Part shown: positions 58,190 through 64,000 of the stretch, piece by piece
How positions within the stretch are numbered: position 1 is the stretch's first letter
Layout: each line of letters opens with the position of its first letter
Assembly (NCBI RefSeq): GCF_003545885.1
Contig: NZ_QHCT01000004.1
Coordinates: 277,001-341,000, forward strand
DNA length: 64,000 nt
Reading direction: 5' to 3'
Origin: Leptospira stimsonii
GTDB taxonomy: Bacteria; Spirochaetota; Leptospiria; Leptospirales; Leptospiraceae
The notes under the pieces: model-generated
Seen by the model: the letters and a program-made list of their open reading frames with translations, nothing else
Databases searched by the model: none
Told to the model about the DNA's origin: nothing
Made by a program: the position numbers and the translations under genes

Positions 58190-58630
58190 ATGAAACTAAA
58201 ACGAATGGACAACGTGAGTATCGTTGTCGAAGACCTGGCGGCTACGATCGCCCTTTTTGCGGAACTTGGTCTTGAGCTGGAAGGACAAACGCGGGTCGAG
58301 GGAACTTGGGCGGACCATATAGTAGGGCTAAAAGGAATGCAAGTCGATATCGCTATGATGCGTACTCCGGACGGTCACAGTCGATTGGAGCTGGCAAAGT
58401 TCATTCGACCGGAGGCGATCATACCAGAGCCGAAGAATCCGTCCGCGAACACGTTAGGAATTCGTCGAATCATGTTTGCCGTCGAAGACCTTAACGAAGT
58501 TCTGATCCGCCTTCAAAAACACGGCGTCCAACTCGTCGGCAAGGTGGAACAATTTGAGAATAGTTATCTACTCTGCTACCTTCGGTCCCCAGAAGGTTTT
58601 CTCATCGCGCTCGCCGAGGAGCTCGCGTAA
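58190..58630 (+). CDS. VOC-superfamily (glyoxalase/dioxygenase-fold) protein
   Basis: 146 residues with two beta-alpha-beta-beta-beta modules: MDNVSIVVEDLAATIALFAELGLELEG and GIRRIMFAVEDLNEVLIRLQKHGVQLVG, ending in LRSPEGFLIALAEEL with the usual metal-site Glu. Likely a bleomycin-resistance/glyoxalase-like metal-dependent enzyme; substrate unknown. The ATG at 58190 is at the normal domain start. Confidence 0.85.
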   Translation: MKLKRMDNVSIVVEDLAATIALFAELGLELEGQTRVEGTWADHIVGLKGMQVDIAMMRTPDGHSRLELAKFIRPEAIIPEPKNPSANTLGIRRIMFAVEDLNEVLIRLQKHGVQLVGKVEQFENSYLLCYLRSPEGFLIALAEELA

Positions 58631-58705
58631 AACGTGGCTCGTATATACATCACCCGTTCTCAAAAATGAAACTTTGAATTATAATTCTTACAAAGGATTC
58701 AGGTT

Positions 58706-59101
58706 ATGGTGAAAAAGGAAAAACAAGGATCGAGATCCTCACAAGAGAAACCAAAGATATTTACGACTTCATTTGCCAGCGTTTATCCTCTTTATATTCA
58801 AAAAGCGGAAAGAAAGGGACGAACGAAAGAAGAGGTAGATACGATCATTTGCTGGTTAACGGGTTACGTGGGAAAAGAACTTAAAAAACAAATCGAGAAG
58901 GGAGTGAGTTTTGAAGAATTTTTCGATCAGGCTCCTCAAATGAATCAGAATGTGACACTCATCAAGGGGATGATCTGCGGATATCGGGTGGAAGAGATCG
59001 AAGACGATCTTATGCGTAAGATTCGTTACCTGGATAAGTTGATTGACGAATTGGCAAAAGGGAAGTCGATGGAAAAGATACTGAGAGGTTCGAATCCGTA
59101 A
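58706..59101 (+). CDS. DUF2200 family protein
   Basis: 131 residues. The family core is unmistakable: [60 protein letters not shown] and [25 protein letters not shown]. Function is unknown; members are small cytoplasmic proteins. A basic N-terminal tail precedes the domain. Confidence 0.88.
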   Translation: MVKKEKQGSRSSQEKPKIFTTSFASVYPLYIQKAERKGRTKEEVDTIICWLTGYVGKELKKQIEKGVSFEEFFDQAPQMNQNVTLIKGMICGYRVEEIEDDLMRKIRYLDKLIDELAKGKSMEKILRGSNP

Positions 59102-59123
59102 CGGATTTACGATCCATATAAGA

Positions 59124-59555
59124 ATGAATTCGCATATCACGGTATTGATCGATCGTTTTACGAATGATATCGATTTCCAATTAAGAAAGGCGCTTGAACC
59201 ACATCGTCTCGATGAAGACAGTCTCCAATCGATTCGCGCGCATCATTGGGACTATTGGATTTTTCCCTCGGAGCACCCTTTGGATGACGGGGAACTAAAA
59301 TCAAATTACCTAAAAACGGATCCGGAGATTCTAAACAATTCCAGTTATATCAGAAATCTTCCCGTTGATTATCATACTTCGGGTATCATTCTTCTCGATG
59401 GATCGTGGATCGATCTGCAAGATTTTGGCTGGCGCATGAGGAAAGAACCTTCATCAAAGAATGATCGTGCCTGGAAGAAATGGATACAACAACTAAAGAT
59501 CTATTTGAATGAAAACAAAGAACAAATCTGTGTTCAAGTAATCGTTCACTGTTGA
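59124..59555 (+). CDS. Hypothetical protein
   Basis: 143 residues beginning 22 bp after DUF2200. It is rich in Trp, Asp and His (LQSIRAHHWDYWIFPSEHPLDDGELKSNY... TSGIILLDGSWIDLQDFGWRMRKEPSSKNDRAWKKW). No signal peptide, membrane segment or recognised family. The close spacing suggests co-transcription with DUF2200. Confidence 0.7.
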   Translation: MNSHITVLIDRFTNDIDFQLRKALEPHRLDEDSLQSIRAHHWDYWIFPSEHPLDDGELKSNYLKTDPEILNNSSYIRNLPVDYHTSGIILLDGSWIDLQDFGWRMRKEPSSKNDRAWKKWIQQLKIYLNENKEQICVQVIVHC

Positions 59556-59635
59556 AATAGGATTTCTTTCTCAATACGAAACAATCGCAGAATTTTTTTC
59601 TCGACTGCCTTTCTAACTTTCACGAAGTTATATCC

Positions 59636-60196
59636 TTATTCGGACCATCCGTTCTTTAGAATCTTAAAGAGTGTTTCCAGTGTGACTCGAGGATGTGGAG
59701 AATCGCTCGCCCTGTAGAATGCATCGGAAATGAAGTGTGCGATGGACGCGGCTTCCACCTCGCCTAATTTGTTCTTAGCCTCTTTTCGAAGAACCTTTGC
59801 AAGAGAGTTCTCATACCGCATCATGATTTGTCTTTCATAGATAGAAAGCTCCGGCGTAGATTTGATCAGTTTTCTAAAATCACGAACAAGTTTTCGATTT
59901 GCCGGATTGAACGCGGGATTCTTTAATCCGAACTCAAGAAGAGAATCCAGAATGGAAATTCCTTTTTTTCGAGAGACGACTGCTTCAATCAGTCGTTCCT
60001 CTCTCTCGACGTCCTCGTCAAAAACAAGAGATTCTTTATTTGAAAAATAGTTGAACAACGTCGGCACGGAAACGTTGGCTAGTTTTGCGATTTCCGCGGT
60101 GGTAACCTCGTGATAGCCACGTTCAATGAAGAGTTTGGTCGCCATATCGGAAATGGCCTTGCGAGTCTGTTGCTTTTTAAGTTCTCTTAGTCCCAT
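59636..60196 (-). CDS. TetR/AcrR-family regulator
   Basis: 186 residues. The helix-turn-helix reads KAISDMATKLFIERGYHEVTTAEIAKLANVSVPTLFNYFSNKESLVF. The C-terminal domain is helical. The gene is divergent from the TetX-like monooxygenase; AAGGA lies about 6 bp before the ATG. It most likely represses that gene and itself through the 36-bp palindromic region between them. Confidence 0.92.
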   Translation of the reverse strand: MGLRELKKQQTRKAISDMATKLFIERGYHEVTTAEIAKLANVSVPTLFNYFSNKESLVFDEDVEREERLIEAVVSRKKGISILDSLLEFGLKNPAFNPANRKLVRDFRKLIKSTPELSIYERQIMMRYENSLAKVLRKEAKNKLGEVEAASIAHFISDAFYRASDSPHPRVTLETLFKILKNGWSE

Positions 60197-60229
60197 AAAA
60201 AATCCTTTTTTACCGATTCTGATTTTAAA

Positions 60230-60265
60230 TTTTATATTGACTTAAATATTTTAGTCAATATAAAA
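60230..60265. promoter_or_regulatory. Palindromic divergent promoter/operator for tetR and monooxygenase
   Basis: Perfect 13-bp inverted repeat TTTTATATTGACT-N10-AGTCAATATAAAA. On the forward strand TTGACT (60237-60242) and TATAAA (60259-60264) are spaced 16 bp. The reverse strand gives the same TTGACT-16-TATAAA arrangement. One palindrome therefore supplies face-to-face promoters for both genes and a symmetric repressor site. Confidence 0.85.
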
Positions 60266-60306
60266 ATAAGAAGAATTTGTATCCCGACCAAAAAATGGAG
60301 TTCACA

Positions 60307-61464
60307 ATGCAAAAAAAGGAACATACTCCGATTGCAATCATAGGCGCCGGCCTTGGCGGCCTAACACTCGCCCGAGTCCTTCACGTTCACGGTATCAAGT
60401 CGACGATCTTTGAAGCGGAGATTGGAGCTGACGCTCGTAAACAAGGTGGAATGCTCGATATTCACGAAAACAACGGACAGATCGCTTTGAGGGAAGCGGG
60501 ACTCTTTGAACAATTCCTCGAGATCATTCATAGGGGAGCGCAGGCGACACGGATATTCGATAAAGACGCTTTTCTTTTGCTGGAAGAACACGACGACGAA
60601 AAGGGAAGTCGCCCCGAAGTCTTGAGAGGAGACCTTCGTCGGATTCTTATCAATTCGATTCCTCCCGATACGATTCTCTGGGGACACAAGTTGAATTCTG
60701 TGTCTTCGTTTGGAGATGGAAGACACGAGATAACGTTTACAAACGGTTTGTCTGTGACAACGGATCTACTGGTAGGAGCGGATGGCGCTTGGTCCAAAGT
60801 CCGCCCGCTTCTTTCGGATGCGGTGCCGGAGTATATCGGGACGACTTTTATCGAGATCTTCCTCGAAAATTGTGATACTCGACATAGAGCCAGTGCGGAC
60901 GTTGTCGGCAAGGGAGCGATGTTCGCATTGGCTCCGGGAAAAGGAATCGTCGCGCACCGCGAACCCGATGCGGTATTGCATACTTACGTGCAATTGAATC
61001 GACCAAAAGAATGGTTTGAAACCATCAACTCCTCCGCACCGAAGGATGCGTTAGTTGCCATTGCTCAAGAATTCCAGGGCTGGGCTCCGGAACTAAGATC
61101 GCTCATCCTTAACGGAGATACAAATCCGGTATTTAGGCCGATTCATACGCTCCCTTCCAACCATCGTTGGGACCGAATACCAGGAGTGACATTGCTCGGC
61201 GACGCCGCACATTTAATGGCGCCTTCCGGAGAAGGAGCGAATCTAGCGATGTTAGACGGAGCCGAACTCGCCAAAGCGATCGTATCCAATCGCGGAGACC
61301 TGGGAGCGGCTCTCATCTCCTATGAAAGAGAACTTTTCTCTCGTAGCTTTTCGGAAGCGGAAGAATCGAAAGTCATTCTCGATCTTTGTCTCGGTCCGTA
61401 CGCTCCACAGAGTTTGGTAGAATTTTTTAACGGGGTAAGGTCCGTTAGCAATCCAATATATTAG
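60307..61464 (+). CDS. TetX-like FAD-dependent monooxygenase
   Basis: 385 residues of the class A flavoprotein monooxygenases. It has IAIIGAGLGGLTLARVLHVHG, then the TetX-like GGMLDIHENNGQIALREAGLF, RPEVLRGDLRRILINSI and DTILWGHKL, the DG motif LLVGADGAWSKVRPLL and the GD motif LLGDAAHLMAPSGEGANLAMLDG. The stretch around RPE-LR-DLR-IL-NS aligns in order with tetracycline destructase TetX. Whether it modifies tetracyclines is unproven. The ATG at 60307 has GGAG 6 bp upstream. Controlled by the divergent TetR. Confidence 0.88.
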   Translation: MQKKEHTPIAIIGAGLGGLTLARVLHVHGIKSTIFEAEIGADARKQGGMLDIHENNGQIALREAGLFEQFLEIIHRGAQATRIFDKDAFLLLEEHDDEKGSRPEVLRGDLRRILINSIPPDTILWGHKLNSVSSFGDGRHEITFTNGLSVTTDLLVGADGAWSKVRPLLSDAVPEYIGTTFIEIFLENCDTRHRASADVVGKGAMFALAPGKGIVAHREPDAVLHTYVQLNRPKEWFETINSSAPKDALVAIAQEFQGWAPELRSLILNGDTNPVFRPIHTLPSNHRWDRIPGVTLLGDAAHLMAPSGEGANLAMLDGAELAKAIVSNRGDLGAALISYERELFSRSFSEAEESKVILDLCLGPYAPQSLVEFFNGVRSVSNPIY

Positions 61465-61473
61465 GAAATAAGA

Positions 61474-63015
61474 ATGAATCATAACGAAAAAAGACAGAAT
61501 TACGACGTTATCATATCAGGAGCGGGACCGGTAGGTCTCTTTCTCGCCTGTGAATTGGCGCTCGCTAAGTGTTCTGTTCTCATATTAGAGAAGGAGGAGA
61601 ATACGAATTCTTCCTTAAAACAAATTCCATTCGGAATCAGAGGGCTTTCGACGCCTACGATCGAAGCGCTTTTCCGTCGCGGTTTATTAGAAAAACTTGA
61701 AGTACACAAACGTTTGAAGAATCCACACTCGAATGGTGGAGAAGGCGCACGTCGTCAGGTCGGGCACTTTGCGGGAATTCCATTTTATGAAGGTGATATA
61801 GACACTTCGAAGTGGAAGTATCATCTTCCGAGCTCGACCGCAACGAGTTTGATTTCAGAAATGCAGGAACTGGAAAATATTTTCTCCAATCGCGCGGAGA
61901 ACTTGGGAGTAACGATCAAACGAGGATTCCCAATCACGGACTTTCATCAAACGGGTGACGAGGTCATTGTTCAATCTGGAGATCGGTCTTTTCAAACAAA
62001 ATGGCTCGTAGGTTGTGACGGGGCGCGAAGCGTAGTTCGTAAGTTAGGCGGCTTTGAATTTGCTGGTACGGAGCCGGAATTCACCGGTTACAGCGCGAAG
62101 GTGACGATCGCAAATCCGGAGAAGCTCAAGCCGGGAAGAAACGTGACGGAGAGAGGTATGTATTTGCAATCTCAACCGGGTTATCTCGTGATACAAGATT
62201 TTGACGGAGGAGTCTTTCATGATTCGGGAAAGAAAGTCTCTTCGGAAGATTTGCAAGAAGTAATCCGCCGTGTCTCAAACACGGACGTTACGATTCATTC
62301 CTTAGAAACCGTCACCACTTGGACCGATCGAGCAAGACAGGCGTCGTCTTATCGCAAAGGACGTATTTTTTTAGCAGGGGATGCGGCCCACATTCATTCT
62401 CCACTGGGAGGGCAAGGGCTCAACCTCGGATTGGGGGATGCCATGAATCTTGGTTGGAAACTCGCGGCTACCATTCAAGGAAAAGCGCCTCAGGGTTTGT
62501 TGGAGACGTATCAAACGGAGCGATATTCAATCGGAGCGCAAATCCTGGATTGGTCACGGGCACAAGTATCCATTATGAAACCGAATCCGGAGACGCGTGC
62601 AATGAACGCAATTCTTCGCGACCTTATGGGAACTCGGGACGGCGCCACTTATTTTGCCGGCAGGGTTTGGGGGGTATTTACTCATTATGACTTTGAAAAC
62701 GTCGATCCTTTCGTTGGTCGTAGCGTTCCTAATTTTGAGTTCGAAGATGGCCATACTATCGGTGAATCCATGTTAGACGGGAAAGGTATTCTGCTGGACT
62801 TTCGCATGGATACTTCCCTCAAAACGTTTGCGACCGGATACGAAGATCAAATAAAATATGTTTGTGGTCGCGCCAAAGAAGAATTGGGTCTGAGTTTGGT
62901 TTTGATTCGACCGGATGGAATCGTAGCTTGGACTTCAGACAAAGGAGCGGATTGCGCCGAACTCCAACCCGTCGCGGATCGCTGGTTCCTTCGTCATTCT
63001 AAAATCAAAGGTTAA
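61474..63015 (+). CDS. FAD-dependent aromatic-type monooxygenase
   Basis: 513 residues: DVIISGAGPVGLFLACELALAKC for FAD, LVGCDGARSVVRKLGGF (DG motif) and RIFLAGDAAHIHSPLGGQGLNLGLGDAMNLGWKLA (GD motif). A C-terminal thioredoxin-like domain follows (LVLIRPDGIVAWTSDKG), as in phenol/pentachlorophenol- and rifampicin-monooxygenase relatives. It begins 9 bp after the TetX-like gene, so both are in one operon under the TetR promoter. Substrate unknown. Confidence 0.9.
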   Translation: MNHNEKRQNYDVIISGAGPVGLFLACELALAKCSVLILEKEENTNSSLKQIPFGIRGLSTPTIEALFRRGLLEKLEVHKRLKNPHSNGGEGARRQVGHFAGIPFYEGDIDTSKWKYHLPSSTATSLISEMQELENIFSNRAENLGVTIKRGFPITDFHQTGDEVIVQSGDRSFQTKWLVGCDGARSVVRKLGGFEFAGTEPEFTGYSAKVTIANPEKLKPGRNVTERGMYLQSQPGYLVIQDFDGGVFHDSGKKVSSEDLQEVIRRVSNTDVTIHSLETVTTWTDRARQASSYRKGRIFLAGDAAHIHSPLGGQGLNLGLGDAMNLGWKLAATIQGKAPQGLLETYQTERYSIGAQILDWSRAQVSIMKPNPETRAMNAILRDLMGTRDGATYFAGRVWGVFTHYDFENVDPFVGRSVPNFEFEDGHTIGESMLDGKGILLDFRMDTSLKTFATGYEDQIKYVCGRAKEELGLSLVLIRPDGIVAWTSDKGADCAELQPVADRWFLRHSKIKG

Positions 63016-63672
63016 AGTAGGAACGGGATCGGATCTACGAGTTTTAACTTCCATATTAGGAGAGAATCGGATTTGGTATTTAGGTAATAGAAGAAATAGA
63101 TTGTATGTCTTTAGAAAAAATGAATACACGATTTGCGAAGATGTTTTGACCGAAGATTCGAACTTCGTCTTACTATTTTTCGCCGGTTGTAACGCTTACA
63201 AAATGGTAACCTTCTTCGGACTGTGGAAATACCAGCTCCATCCCTTATCGGTTCGAATTCTTTTTACTCATGAAAAACAAATTTCGGTTCAAAAAACGTA
63301 TCTCAAGTATTCGTAAACGTGTTACGCATAGGATGGATTGCAAGGATGTTTTGTGGAAATCGGTCCATTCCCTTCCGAACGAAACGAGTAACGAATTATT
63401 TTGATAAGAAAGGCCATTCCGGTGGTTGGAATTTGTATCGAAAGGTTCTGAAGAACTTCCACAAATTTAGTCTGCGAGGACGCGATAAATTTTGACAATG
63501 TTCTGAGTGTTTGTGTCTAATACGAGACGATTTCGTAATCAGCCAAGGACTCTTAGAGTGCATTGGTGCTTTCGAATGAAGATGAATTTGAAAAAAAGGT
63601 TCTGATTCAATCGAATGAAAAGATTCTAAAACGATATCTCCAGAATTAAAAAACAAAACTTGAGGATAACTA
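63016..63672. other. Intergenic stretch before the EthD gene
   Basis: About 660 bp. A 71-codon frame (63101-63316, TTG start) has no ribosome site or family. A reverse frame of 95 codons looks like chance. I see no promoter or terminator that I can defend. Confidence 0.4.
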
Positions 63673-64000
63673 GTGTTTAACATTACGTCGATTTACCAAA
63701 AGAAGGAAAATTATCGTTTTGATTTTTCTTATTATTTAAACGTTCACATGCCAAGATCGATTTCTCTTCTTTCTAAAGGGAAGGGGTATCGTGGAGTATC
63801 GGTCGAAAGGGGAATCGATCTTCCAAATGGACAATTAGATTCTACTTTTGTCGCCGTTTGTAATTATTACTTCGACAGCGCCGAAGATTTTTTGAACGCA
63901 TTCTTACCGCACGCTCAGGAGTTACAGGACGATATAAAAAATTATACCGATATCGTTCCGATCAATCAGGTAAATGTCGTTGAGATCCCGTTAGCCTCCG
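63673..64000 (+). CDS. EthD-domain protein, runs off right edge
   Basis: Open from GTG at 63673 to the window end, 109 codons, with GAGG a few bases upstream. The pattern is that of the EthD/dimeric alpha-beta-barrel family: VFNITSIYQKKENYRFDFSYYLNVHMP, VSVERGIDLPNGQLDSTFVAVCNYYF and SAEDFLNAFLPHAQELQDDIKNYTDI. EthD proteins are about 100 residues and assist cytochrome P450 ether degradation or act as small oxygenase-like proteins, so the gene is probably nearly complete. It extends the small-molecule theme of this region. Confidence 0.8.
   Translation, partial: MFNITSIYQKKENYRFDFSYYLNVHMPRSISLLSKGKGYRGVSVERGIDLPNGQLDSTFVAVCNYYFDSAEDFLNAFLPHAQELQDDIKNYTDIVPINQVNVVEIPLAS

Noticed and set aside
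63396..63683. 95-codon reverse frame near the right end
   Set aside because: Low-complexity Ser/Phe/His-rich sequence overlapping the EthD start region; not gene-like.

Overview
The window looks like chromosomal DNA of a Leptospira species. The evidence is a set of lineage-typical families (DUF1574, DUF1564, a YwqK/MORN-type lipoprotein, many FA-rich signal peptides), a complete MoxR/Bat locus ending in htpG, and short interspersed intergenic repeats. By eye the G+C is in the low-to-mid 40s percent, above the roughly 35 % of L. interrogans, so another species of the genus is likely. A ParA with an N-terminal extension, ParB, and htpG (from memory LB058 on chromosome II of L. interrogans) suggest the secondary chromosome. 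That assignment is inference.

Layout. 0-2 kb: the start of an exported protein running off the left edge, then parA-parB with two 21-bp inverted repeats of the form GGGGTGAAA-N3-TTTCACCCC, one upstream of parA and one inside parB. 2-15 kb: core and housekeeping genes (FMN reductase, acyltransferase, cNMP-binding protein, diguanylate cyclase, an SDR / LMW-PTP / NDH-2 operon, a second SDR with an SRPBCC protein, a DUF1574 protein, a YwqK-like lipoprotein). 15.8-24.6 kb: a tightly overlapping MoxR-DUF58-BatA-BatB-BatC-BatD-HtpG operon. 24.7-33 kb: exported proteins, a PhoX-like protein, and a partner-switching signalling cluster (STAS, NAD-kinase-like protein, SpoIIE-type phosphatase, RsbW-like ATPase). 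33-45.4 kb: desaturase, F420/NADP oxidoreductase-like protein, a secreted caspase-like/ankyrin protein, DUF1564, a transglutaminase-like protein, the MeaB GTPase with a MeaA-type B12 mutase, and a membrane protein with a methyltransferase.

45.4-64 kb is an accessory region that begins at a transposase remnant. It holds small-molecule-modifying enzymes under local one-component regulators: AraC with aldo/keto reductase, two alpha/beta hydrolases and a CMD-cupin fusion; two ArsR-SRPBCC pairs; TetR with a RetSat/CrtI-like oxidoreductase; TetR with a TetX-like monooxygenase and a second aromatic-type monooxygenase; GFA, VOC, DUF2200 and EthD proteins. Several intergenic spaces here contain perfect palindromes placed on promoter elements, which makes the regulatory logic unusually readable.

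Long gene-poor gaps (about 8.9-10.0, 15.2-15.8, 33.0-33.4, 34.2-35.1 and 39.6-40.1 kb) contain dispersed repeats. These include a three-copy ~150-bp hairpin element, a 162-bp MITE-like element and a two-copy palindrome.
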